Position numbers and translations under genes: made by a program
NCBI GenBank assembly: GCA_020216745.1
Contig: JAIWNQ010000126.1
Location: 1 to 10,000, forward strand
DNA from: Candidatus Hydrogenedens sp.
Lineage (GTDB): Bacteria > Hydrogenedentota > Hydrogenedentia > Hydrogenedentales > Hydrogenedentaceae
DNA length: 10,000 nt
Direction of reading: 5' to 3'
Notes under the pieces: model-generated
Seen by the model: the letters and a program-made list of their open reading frames with translations, nothing else
Database searches by the model: none
Told to the model about the DNA's origin: nothing
In this document: positions 1-7,900 of the stretch, piece by piece
How positions within the stretch are numbered: position 1 is the stretch's first letter
Layout: each line of letters begins with the position of its first letter

Positions 1-126
1 TGGTGGTGGTGGTGGATAGGCAATGATATACACACGATATCCTAATATCCCAACTAAAACCAATAATACAAATTTTTCTTTGTTCCACCAAAACCATATT
101 CCTATTTTTTGTATTCTATCTAACAT
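1..126 (-). CDS. Partial single-pass membrane protein, candidate PilP/GspC-position component
   Basis: Only the first 42 codons are visible; the reading frame runs open off the left edge. The protein starts MLDRIQKIGIWFWWNKEK, continues with a hydrophobic segment at about residues 19-37 and reaches a run of five prolines at residues 38-42, where the window ends. This is a short, positively charged aromatic cytoplasmic tail, one membrane helix and the beginning of a proline-rich periplasmic linker. The ATG lies 2 nt after the stop of the PilO-like gene, without a clear Shine-Dalgarno sequence, so translation is probably coupled. In pilMNOP and gsp clusters the gene after PilO usually encodes PilP (a lipoprotein) or a GspC-like protein with a membrane anchor, a flexible linker and an HR domain. 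The anchor-plus-linker layout suits GspC better, and no lipobox is seen. The identification rests on position and topology only. Confidence 0.6.
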   Translation of the reverse strand, partial: MLDRIQKIGIWFWWNKEKFVLLVLVGILGYRVYIIAYPPPPP

Positions 127-128
127 AT

Positions 129-1100
129 TCAGTTCATAACCAATATATTACGTTTAAACCATTTCCATGCTTTTCCAAAAAAACCTGGCTCTTCTGTAGT
201 CGTCGTTGCTGTTGCTCCTTTTCGGCCGGGTGCTCCAGCTCCCATTTGAGCTTGATATTGGAGGCGAATATCAGCCCCCACTTCCTTCGGAGGATTATAA
301 TTTGCCTGAGATATAATCATCTCTATTTGAAGTAGAGGCTCTACATTATAAGCGATATAGGGATATTGAATTCTAATACAATTGATATTAAAATACCTGT
401 TTGATAACCTTAATTTTTCTTCAACAAAATTTACAAAGTCTTTCATATTCATTGTGCATCGGATACCGAACAAATAAAAAGAAAGTAATTTTTCAAATTC
501 GGGTGCTTGATTAATAGGTTGCCAAAAAACAATATCATCGATACTTGCCATCTTTGAATCCAGTAAGAACTCACACATCTTGATTCCGAAGGCAAGTTTT
601 GCTAATGCTCTGTTCACTACCTGCTCTGTAACATCTTGTCTTGATATCTCATCAAGTGTAGGGACGCCAAGAGATTTACGAATATCCTGAGGGAATAAGT
701 CATACCGTCCCATTTTTTCGCCTACTTTTTCATATAACTGTTTTATCATTTTTTGGGCTTGCTCTTCGTACCAGAATTTTAGTATTACTCCTTCTTTTGG
801 TGGGACTTCATGTTCTGTCCAATTACTTAAATTAAAAAATGCAGATCTTTGTTTTACTGTTTCTTCCCATGGAACAACCTGGGCTCGCCATTCTCTAATT
901 AACACTTCGGGATCGGTCTGAGAAAAGGTCTGTTCCAAATCCATTAACGCCGCTTCATAATTCTTTTTTAAATTTTCATCTTTTTTATATTCTGCCAATT
1001 GCTTTTGTAAAAAGAAATAGTAGATGCCAGCGAAAAGAAGAAAAGATAATAGCAATACAGTAATATAGATAATGGTTCCTCGTGAAATAGTTATGTTCAT
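129..1100 (-). CDS. PilO-like inner-membrane platform protein
   Basis: A 323-residue protein with a short N-terminal tail, one membrane helix at about residues 10-30 and a charged, helix-prone segment at 31-60, probably coiled coil. A mostly helical middle region follows (about 100-195), then a beta-alpha-beta region at about 203-266 with a hydrophobic pattern like the PilO ferredoxin-like domain (strand LFGIRCTM, helix, strands ending LLQIEMIISQ). The tail has a low-complexity Gly/Ala/Thr stretch at 287-302 and ends in a basic aromatic segment (FFGKAWKWFKRN). Known PilO proteins are about 200 residues with the same order of tail, helix, coiled coil and ferredoxin-like domain; this one is longer because of the middle region and tail. 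It follows the PilM-PilN fusion with a 1-nt overlap, the expected place for PilO. The assignment rests on topology, order and fold pattern, not on strong sequence identity. A diverged GspM-like role is the alternative. Confidence 0.68.
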   Translation of the reverse strand: MNITISRGTIIYITVLLLSFLLFAGIYYFFLQKQLAEYKKDENLKKNYEAALMDLEQTFSQTDPEVLIREWRAQVVPWEETVKQRSAFFNLSNWTEHEVPPKEGVILKFWYEEQAQKMIKQLYEKVGEKMGRYDLFPQDIRKSLGVPTLDEISRQDVTEQVVNRALAKLAFGIKMCEFLLDSKMASIDDIVFWQPINQAPEFEKLLSFYLFGIRCTMNMKDFVNFVEEKLRLSNRYFNINCIRIQYPYIAYNVEPLLQIEMIISQANYNPPKEVGADIRLQYQAQMGAGAPGRKGATATTTTEEPGFFGKAWKWFKRNILVMN

Positions 1101-3190
1101 TATCGTGCCCCTCCTCCACCTTGTTGTGTTGCATCAGTAGCCATAGCTTTTTGAAACTGAATGGTAACCACAAATGTAAAGAGATTTTGTCCTGTAGGTG
1201 AGAAGGCGGTTGTTTGACCTGTTTGTTGGGAATACATACCTAATCCACGCTGTTGTCCACCTGGACCTGATATACCCGAACTTCCTTGAAAAGCAGTCTG
1301 TGCATTATAAAGGGAATCCCATGTGGTAACCTGTACACTGGCTTCTGAAAAAATAACATTTTTACAAGATAAGACCATACCATCAGGAAGGGTTTGATTT
1401 ACCTTCTTCAAATTTTCAACAAAGTTCTTTATTATTATGTCTGAAGTGGCTAACCCCGCAATTCGGAAACCATTAGCGCGAGGTAAAGGTTGTTGCTGTT
1501 GTTGTCCTTGCGGTTGAGGTGTTGGAGTTACTGGTTCTGCTCCTCTACCAAAGATACCTCCTCTTCCCGACCCAAAACCACCAACAACTGCACCTTTCGC
1601 TCCAATTCCCGGGAAACCGGTTATATTAAATTGTGGTTGTTGCGTTTGTTGATGCACTCCCATTCCGGGGACGTTCCTCATCTGGGCTGGCATCTGTCCA
1701 CCTTGTGGTTCTTGTATCAATACAGTTTCTACAGAACTGAACCACAAACCATCTTTATCTGTTCGGGGTGGCCTTGCAGAAAGAACCAATGATAATTCAT
1801 CTAACCAAAATCGTCTGGTTTTTACACCTCTATCAAGGGTATCAACTTTCTTTTTCAATACTTCTATCTCTGTTTTTGCTTCTGCTAATTTTTGTTTTAA
1901 TGGAGATGTAATTGTTGGGTTTTGTGCCACTTCCGGGTCATACATTTGCACATAGCGACGAAGTTCTTCTATCCGTTGTTTAACCAATTTATTCTGTGCC
2001 GCATGCACAGGAATGACAGACGCCATAATCAAAGCAAGTGTTACCATGGACAAAGCCCAATATATGGCTTGTTCTTTTCTCCGTCGCATCTCTAAAATTC
2101 GCGGAGGTATTAAATTAATTTCTAAAGCGGTGGACTCCCAGTTCCTTAGAGCCAAACCGAGAACAACACAACTCCTTTCTGGATGCTGGACAATAGATTG
2201 TGCATCGGGACCAATAGTAATACCGCTAAGTGGTTGAGCAATACGCACATCAATTCCGAGAGCACGTTGTAAGTATGGGACTATATTACGGAGTGCACAA
2301 CTGCCACCACAAAGATACACTCGCATAACTTGACTTCCACCTGGCAAAGAACGAAAATATGAAAATGAACGTTGTATTTCACTTACTAACCGATTCAACA
2401 CCCTACCAATGGCTTCGCCTCCCTTACCATCAATTTGTGGATTTCCAGTAGGAGCAAAACCTTTTTCACACTTAATTCTTTCTGCCTCTTCAAATGGAAT
2501 ATTAAAAGTATCTGCAATGGCTTGCGTAATATCGTTACCACCCAAGTTGAGGGTTCGAGTATTACGGAAAATACCATCTCGCTCTACCACAATATTTGTT
2601 GTAGAAGCACCTAAATCTATAATAGCAACACTTTCTGAATGAGCATGGATTTCGCCCACATATTTAAGCCAGCTATATGAGGCAAAAGGAATAACATCTA
2701 CAATTTCTGGCTGAAGTTTTAATCCATCAAGAACCGATAAAAATTTATCAACAACATCAGTCTTTATTGCAACCATTAATACTTCATAACCACCGCCTTC
2801 CGGATGGTCTAATATTTGATAATCAATTGCAATTTGTTTTAAATCAAATGGAATTTGTTGCTGTATTTCATAACGAACAATTTGGTCTACTTTCCTTTCT
2901 GATACAGGTGGTAGCGAACGAACACGAACAAATACAGATTGCCCAGGAACAGCAATAATTAGCTTTTTAGACCTAATTTTAGCCTGTTTTAATAAATCAC
3001 TTACTGCCTTCTTTCTTACATCTCTTCTCTCTTCTTCATTCATTCTAAAATCATTCGGGACTGGTTTCTCAAAATACTTTACTATCTGCAAGCCATTCTT
3101 TGTTTTTACAAATTCACAAAGCCTAACCGCAGATGTTCCTATTTCAAGAACAACTCTTTTTTTACCTCTTCGTGTCGAATATATTGACAT
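1100..3190 (-). CDS. pilM: PilM-PilN fusion protein of a type IV pilus / type II secretion platform
   Basis: A 696-residue protein. Residues 11-350 form a PilM-type actin-like ATPase fold: first phosphate motif LEIGTSAVRL (15-24), the conserved YEIQQQIPFDL (107-117), second phosphate motif IDLGASTTNIVV (191-202) and adenosine motif YLCGGSCALRNI (292-303). PilM normally sits at the inner face of the membrane, binding the N-terminal INLLP tail of PilN. Here that motif is in the same chain, as EINLIPPR (357-364), followed by a membrane helix at about 375-395, a coiled coil to about 455, and a periplasmic PilN-like domain (460-681) split by Gly/Gln/Pro-rich stretches at about 496-570 and 627-668. 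The ATG at 3190 is the only nearby start in frame, since a TAA lies four codons upstream; its ribosome site is weak (AAAGAAAAG). The stop overlaps the PilO-like start. GspL has a comparable cytoplasmic-plus-periplasmic layout, but the PilM motifs favour pilus type. PilM is secure; the PilN half is well supported. Confidence 0.9.
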   Translation of the reverse strand: MSIYSTRRGKKRVVLEIGTSAVRLCEFVKTKNGLQIVKYFEKPVPNDFRMNEEERRDVRKKAVSDLLKQAKIRSKKLIIAVPGQSVFVRVRSLPPVSERKVDQIVRYEIQQQIPFDLKQIAIDYQILDHPEGGGYEVLMVAIKTDVVDKFLSVLDGLKLQPEIVDVIPFASYSWLKYVGEIHAHSESVAIIDLGASTTNIVVERDGIFRNTRTLNLGGNDITQAIADTFNIPFEEAERIKCEKGFAPTGNPQIDGKGGEAIGRVLNRLVSEIQRSFSYFRSLPGGSQVMRVYLCGGSCALRNIVPYLQRALGIDVRIAQPLSGITIGPDAQSIVQHPERSCVVLGLALRNWESTALEINLIPPRILEMRRRKEQAIYWALSMVTLALIMASVIPVHAAQNKLVKQRIEELRRYVQMYDPEVAQNPTITSPLKQKLAEAKTEIEVLKKKVDTLDRGVKTRRFWLDELSLVLSARPPRTDKDGLWFSSVETVLIQEPQGGQMPAQMRNVPGMGVHQQTQQPQFNITGFPGIGAKGAVVGGFGSGRGGIFGRGAEPVTPTPQPQGQQQQQPLPRANGFRIAGLATSDIIIKNFVENLKKVNQTLPDGMVLSCKNVIFSEASVQVTTWDSLYNAQTAFQGSSGISGPGGQQRGLGMYSQQTGQTTAFSPTGQNLFTFVVTIQFQKAMATDATQQGGGGAR
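1110..1115 (-). promoter_or_regulatory. Shine-Dalgarno site of the PilO-like gene
   Basis: AGGAGG on the minus strand, 9 nt before the ATG at 1100 and inside the last codons of the PilM-PilN gene (which encode a Gly-rich C-terminus). It confirms the ATG at 1100. Together with the TAATG stop/start overlap it suggests both coupled and independent initiation. It is by far the strongest ribosome site in the window. Confidence 0.8.
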
Positions 3191-3306
3191 AACTTTTCTT
3201 TAACTATTTAATCCTTTTTCTATCATATTATTGTAATATATTTTTTACCATAAAGTAAATTCTTTCCAAGGTTTCATTTTTTTCACTTATAATATCCTTG
3301 TTAATA

Positions 3307-3335
3307 ATTGTATAACAAATGAGTTTAAAAGTCAA
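3307..3335 (-). promoter_or_regulatory. Predicted sigma70-type promoter of the pilMN-pilO operon
   Basis: Minus-strand TTGACT (-35, 3330-3335), a 17-nt spacer, and TACAAT (-10, 3307-3312), both close to consensus with ideal spacing. Transcription would start near 3300, giving a leader of about 110 nt before the ATG at 3190. The site lies in the only sizeable gap upstream of the operon. AT-rich gaps produce such matches by chance, but position and orientation are right. Confidence 0.65.
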
Positions 3336-3343
3336 GAAAATTA

Positions 3344-3372
3344 TTGACAAAAATTATTTATTTTTTTATATT
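3344..3372 (+). promoter_or_regulatory. Possible plus-strand promoter facing the lipoprotein gene's 3' end
   Basis: Plus-strand TTGACA (3344-3349), a 17-nt spacer, and TATATT (3367-3372). Its -35 box is 8 nt from the -35 box of the opposite-facing pilMN promoter, so the two are back to back. No plus-strand gene follows; a transcript would start near 3379 and run antisense into the PEGA-SUMF1 gene from 3437. The spacer and surroundings are almost pure A/T, so chance is a serious alternative. Confidence 0.3.
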
Positions 3373-3436
3373 TATTTATGAGTTCTTTTAGCATATTATT
3401 CTAATAATTTTTTACCCCGTATACAAATTTTAAAGA

Positions 3437-4837
3437 TTACTTTTTTCCCTCTTCACTAAGAACAGATGGGACATCTTTCACACATCTAAAACCATAATCT
3501 GCTCGTGTAGCATCCATTCGGTCAAAATGTCTACGTGCACATCTAACATCGAATTTATCTGTCATAAAAGAGCCACCTCTCAATACCCGATAAATCTGTC
3601 CGTATTCTTTTTTAACTGATTGATTCCCTTCATAACGTTGATACCAATCAGAGACCCACTCATAAACATTTCCAGCCATATCGAAACATCCATAAGGAGA
3701 AGCTCCACCAATATAGCTTCCTACAATGGCTGGTGCATCAAGGTTTGATTCTTTTGAATTGCATAGGCTTGAAGAGAAGTCGTTACCCCATGGGTATTCT
3801 CTGCCATCTTCGCCACGGGCAGCTTTTTCCCATTCTACTTCCGTAGGTAAACGTTTTCCTACTCTTGTAGCATACGACGTTGCCTGGTCCCATGACACAC
3901 CGGTAACAGGATGTCTTTCTTGCCCTTTTGCAAAATTATGGTCTGGAAAAACTTTTTTAAATTCCTCATTCGTTACTTCATATTTATCGATATAAAATGC
4001 AGGAACAAATATTTTTCTTTTTGGCGATTCATCTGGAGAACGTTCATTTTCGCCCATAACAAATTCACCTGCTGGAACAAGAACCATCCCAGGCGGGGTT
4101 TCTCCTACTTTCAGTACAAGTGTTATCGACTTTTCCTCATTAGGTCCCAAAACTAATTTTGTATGTTCTTCTAAAAAACCTGGTGCAGTAACGCTGATTA
4201 AATATTCTCCTGGTGCAAGTTGAAATTGGGCTGGTGTTTTTTGTGTTTGGGGAACATTATTTATTCTTATAATCCCACTGGTTGGTCGTGAAAGAATATT
4301 TAGGGTTCCCTCCATTGGTTTTAAAATATATTTTATGGGATACTGAAAATCTTCACGAACTTCAAGGTCTCCTTCTACTGGATAATAGTTAACCAGTTCG
4401 ATTTTATATCTTCTATGACCAATTTCAACAGGATGTCGTAAAATAGGTGTTTTACCAATCTTTACCCCTTCAAGAAATACTTCTGCACCAGCTGGTTCTG
4501 TCTCAAAAGTCACATAGCCTTGTAATGGCTTCAACTCAATAGTAAAATGAGAATGTTCCCCCGGAGGGAGTATCAACGTTTCTACCGTTCTTTGGTATTT
4601 TTCCTTTTTAAGAATAACTTCAAGAGGACCTGGTGGAATATTAGTTAATGTAAGAGGTGTTACACCTTTTTCTTCACCGTGAATAACAACAATCGCTTCC
4701 TGTTCTGGAGAACTTTCAATAGTAACACTACTTAATTCAACTTGTTTTTTTTCTGATGAACATGAAGTTAAACAGGATATGATGATAAAAATACCTAAGC
4801 AACCCCACAAAATAACCCGAGTCATATAGGCAATCAT
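3437..4837 (-). CDS. PEGA-repeat lipoprotein with a SUMF1 (FGE-like) domain
   Basis: A 466-residue protein. A hydrophobic signal segment ends in the lipobox LTSC, with Cys26 as the predicted lipidated residue. Three PEGA-type beta repeats follow at about 35-102, 106-174 and 176-244; PEGA domains are common in surface proteins and have no catalytic role. Residues 250-453 form a SUMF1/formylglycine-generating-enzyme-type domain, with MVLVPAGEFVMG (251-262), RLPTEVEWEKAARG (329-342), GNVYEWVSDWY (389-399), RGGSF (420-424) and YGFRCV (448-453). The two copper-binding cysteines of true FGE, expected just after GGS(Y/F), are missing: the sequence there is MTDKFDV. It is therefore probably a binding or structural member of the fold, not a sulfatase-activating enzyme. 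Start is uncertain: ATG at 4837 or, four codons in, ATG at 4825; neither has a strong ribosome site. It likely sits on the periplasmic or outer face of a membrane. Confidence 0.9.
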   Translation of the reverse strand: MIAYMTRVILWGCLGIFIIISCLTSCSSEKKQVELSSVTIESSPEQEAIVVIHGEEKGVTPLTLTNIPPGPLEVILKKEKYQRTVETLILPPGEHSHFTIELKPLQGYVTFETEPAGAEVFLEGVKIGKTPILRHPVEIGHRRYKIELVNYYPVEGDLEVREDFQYPIKYILKPMEGTLNILSRPTSGIIRINNVPQTQKTPAQFQLAPGEYLISVTAPGFLEEHTKLVLGPNEEKSITLVLKVGETPPGMVLVPAGEFVMGENERSPDESPKRKIFVPAFYIDKYEVTNEEFKKVFPDHNFAKGQERHPVTGVSWDQATSYATRVGKRLPTEVEWEKAARGEDGREYPWGNDFSSSLCNSKESNLDAPAIVGSYIGGASPYGCFDMAGNVYEWVSDWYQRYEGNQSVKKEYGQIYRVLRGGSFMTDKFDVRCARRHFDRMDATRADYGFRCVKDVPSVLSEEGKK

Positions 4838-4892
4838 CTTTTACAGCAGCCAGAGTTAAACTTCTTTTTACTTCTTTACTTATTACTTTTAT

Positions 4893-4921
4893 ATTATATA
4901 TTTACCTTGGTTTTATTGCAA
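4893..4921 (-). promoter_or_regulatory. Predicted sigma70-type promoter of the PEGA-SUMF1 lipoprotein gene
   Basis: Minus-strand TTGCAA (-35, 4916-4921), a 17-nt spacer, and a perfect TATAAT (-10, 4893-4898). The predicted start is near 4886, giving a leader of about 50 nt. The -35 box begins 3 nt after the giant gene's stop codon. The 87-bp gap (4838-4924) shows no intrinsic terminator, so read-through from the giant gene is also possible. Confidence 0.6.
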
Positions 4922-4924
4922 ATT

Positions 4925-7900
4925 TTATTCATGTATGAATAACTTTATTTTCTGTTCATCTTTCGGCTGTGAGGGTGCTGTTATTGCTCTTTCAGTATCT
5001 CCTACAGGTGGATATATTGTTACTGATACTTTTGTTGGTGTTGAGTCAGTTATTAAAGCACCTGTAGTAATATCTTGAGCAAAAGCACGCACTACAATAT
5101 CATACTTTACATCACGTTTTCTGTAGCCTTTTTCTGGTGAACCTTCATCACCCAATCTATCTGCAGGTAATCCTTCGCATTTTGTCGGTGGGGCATTCAA
5201 AAAATTGCTAACACTGGTATACCAATTCAGATTGAATGTTGGATTATCATTAGGTGGGTTCATAAAATCTGTCGGGATATAAATTTCTGCTGTTGTAGCC
5301 CCCTGAAGCAGATATACAGTTCCTCCCGCCACCAAATTGGAATCTTCAAATATTTGCACATCAAAACCATATTGACTAATTGCATAACCCTGAGTAGGTA
5401 TAACAATAGACATTTTCAGTTTCATTTCGACTCTATAATTACATGCATCTTCATATAGAGGAAGTGGGACACGTTGGACTGCCCCAAAATCTCGTTCGCC
5501 AAAGTTATAATTGACCTCTCTCCATGTTGGATAATCTGCGGTACAACGATTCCACCATGTATCTACTTGCAAATTCGTATCAATATCAAAATCACATGGA
5601 TTTCGCCATACTGCTAATGGAACAGCATTTGCCGTTAATGTCCCTATTGCATCTACTTTATTGCCTAATAATACAGTAGGTAAAGGTCGTACATTTCCAG
5701 CCTCATCAGCTCCTGTCATTGTAGCCATTAACAAAGCACCACAATATTTTCTATCACTTATAACACTGCCGAGAGTTGTTATACCTCCATTCGAGAATAC
5801 AATAGGTGTATTTTTATCTAAACTTTCTCTATCAATTATCCAGCCCCATCTATTATTAAATACATCCACAGGTATCCATTGCGTTGTTTCGTAGTTAAAC
5901 GGGTCAAGGGCTGTCCAAACACGAATCCCAACTATAGACAAACACGGGTCTGCATTAGTTGGTTTCTGCGAAACACTACGTGTTAATTTATACATTATTT
6001 GTGGATTATTTGTCCACTCACCAAATTTTGGAGCGGTAGTTATCTCAAAGTCAGGGTCTATCATCCACCATATATTAAGTTCACCTTGTGTTAAGTTAGC
6101 CGGCTCATATAAAACATTACCTGACAGGTCTCGAACCCCAAATTTAACACGTATATGCCAATCTATACCAAATAACAAATTCAACCACTGCCAGACGGTT
6201 CTTGCTGTTTGCCATGGCTGGGTATATTCTGTTTGCACCGTATCGTATGTCATAGAGTAAATCAATGAAGGTTGTGTTGAATAAGACAAGACACTATCTA
6301 CATCATTCAATAAAACAATATATGCGCAACCTAATCCCGGCGGATAAGGTTCAAAACCTTCATAAATAGGCCCATTTGCAATTAAATCAAAAATTGGACT
6401 ACTTCCTGTTACATTTACATCCGTTCTGTTATTATTAAAACCTGAAACTTCAACACTTCTTACGTTTCCAGCAATATCCACAGGGTAAGGGTCATAAAAT
6501 GCACATTGCAGAGCGAATGAAAGAGGTTCTCTATTATTGAAGAATATATGTGCTACCTGTCCTAACGTTCCACTACTATACGCCAATGGTTTTAATATAT
6601 CAGGACACCAATTGGGTGGATATGTAAAACCTGAAGGCGGTGAAACTATATCATTATTCTGGAAAACGAATCCTCCTGCTGTATAACTTAACAAATCTTC
6701 CCTCAAACGAGGCTGTATGGTATCTATAATAAATTCAGTATCAGCTGGGGGCAGACGCATTAAAGTTCCATATTCAGAATAAATTCCTATAAGGATTTGT
6801 CCAACTCTCAAGAAGAGTCGTGCCCTACCATTGGTTGTAAATTGAATTCCGTCATCATCAGATAAAAACAAATTATTAATAACAAATTCTGCTCTTCCTA
6901 TTTTCCCCGAAATATCTGTTATCTCAACAGGCTTTTTTAACTCCGCAGGTAATTTATTTATCTGAACAAGTTGGTCAACTGCTCCTACGACATAAGGCAC
7001 ATATTCTTCAGGGACGAGGTACAACATGGAATCAGATAATGTTATATCTCCAACAACTTTTATATCAACATTAAAATCATTACCTATTCCAATGTCTCTC
7101 TCTCTTCCTGTTATTTGACGGGGCAAGACAGGACTAACTTTGCACATTGTCCAGAATAAAATTGTTCCTACAATAGGCACTTCATCAGCACTTACTTGAA
7201 CATTAATAAGACTTCTCATATCACTTTCAAAATCTACAAAAGGATATAGATTGGCTGTTTCGCCACAGCCAGAATTTACAATGTATGTTCGCATTGATGA
7301 TGGCAAATAATTCTTGATTATTGTATCAAGTGATACCATGGCTGGAATAGGAGTTCTTAATTTACCTGTCCAGGGATAATCAACAAACAAAACCGTAGAC
7401 GGAAAAACCCCGATTGGCGAACCAATAAGAGTAACACCACTTGTAACATCTGGATGTACCAAGTTCCACCCACTTCTCAACGTAGCACCAGACTCAGCAA
7501 TAAGCCCTCCGCTCCGATTCTCCCAGATTAACGATGCTATTACACTTGTATCGCCGTTGCCCTTACTTACAACACCTTTCCCTCCATTTGCTCGAATTGT
7601 ACTTTGTAAAATAACGGCTGTTCCTTGATTTACGACCCCATCTATGTTATTTCCATGAATAACTGTCTGAGAGATACTTGCTTCACTACCAGATATAACT
7701 GTGATGCCATCATCAAGGAAAGGACCTATGAAACACCTATAAATCTTTGATACTCCGCCTGAATTTAAAATTCCAGTGGAGCCTTTCGTTAAGGAAATAC
7801 TTTCGATACATAAATCTCCACCAGGTCTCACCTCGATTAATGGGAATCTACTACGAACAACAGCAACATCATCAATCATGAAAATTGAAGGATGTGCAGT

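Larger units (their letters stand above)
3191..3436. other. Intergenic region between the lipoprotein gene and the pilMN operon
   Basis: A 246-bp, strongly AT-rich gap. It holds the back-to-back promoter candidates and the pilMN leader. No stem-loop strong enough for an intrinsic terminator of the lipoprotein gene was found on the minus strand, so some transcripts could read through into the pilus genes. The leader contains two tiny open frames (3277-3245 and 3226-3200) without ribosome sites. Confidence 0.7.

Noticed and set aside
1..15. TGG microsatellite at the window edge
   Set aside because: It is simply the reverse complement of five Pro codons in the partial membrane-protein gene; no evidence of a variable repeat from one sequence.
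985..1173. Minus-strand 62-codon frame overlapping the pilMN/pilO junction
   Set aside because: It is out of frame with two well-supported genes and shows no family signal.
1490..1792. Plus-strand open frame of 100 codons
   Set aside because: It lies wholly antisense to the Gly/Gln-rich part of the PilM-PilN gene. Its composition (Leu, Ser, Trp, Cys rich) is what the reverse of that low-complexity stretch gives, and no ribosome site was seen.
2013..2958. Three plus-strand open frames of 63-77 codons
   Set aside because: All are antisense to the conserved PilM region, encode nothing recognisable and are explained by the codon use of the minus-strand gene.
3395..3413. Hairpin ATTATT-CT-AATAAT followed by six T on the plus strand, as a terminator
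   Set aside because: The stem is A/T only with a loop too small for full pairing, so it would be very unstable; on the minus strand, where the genes are, no T-run follows.
3726..4156. Two overlapping plus-strand open frames of 81-89 codons
   Set aside because: They are antisense to the SUMF1 domain, whose motifs are intact on the minus strand.
5559..5593. Calcium loop or dockerin-like motif DFDIDTNLQVD (giant-protein residues 1469-1479)
   Set aside because: The first three Asp spacings fit, but there is no Gly at the turn and no acidic residue at position 12, and there is no second copy as dockerins need.
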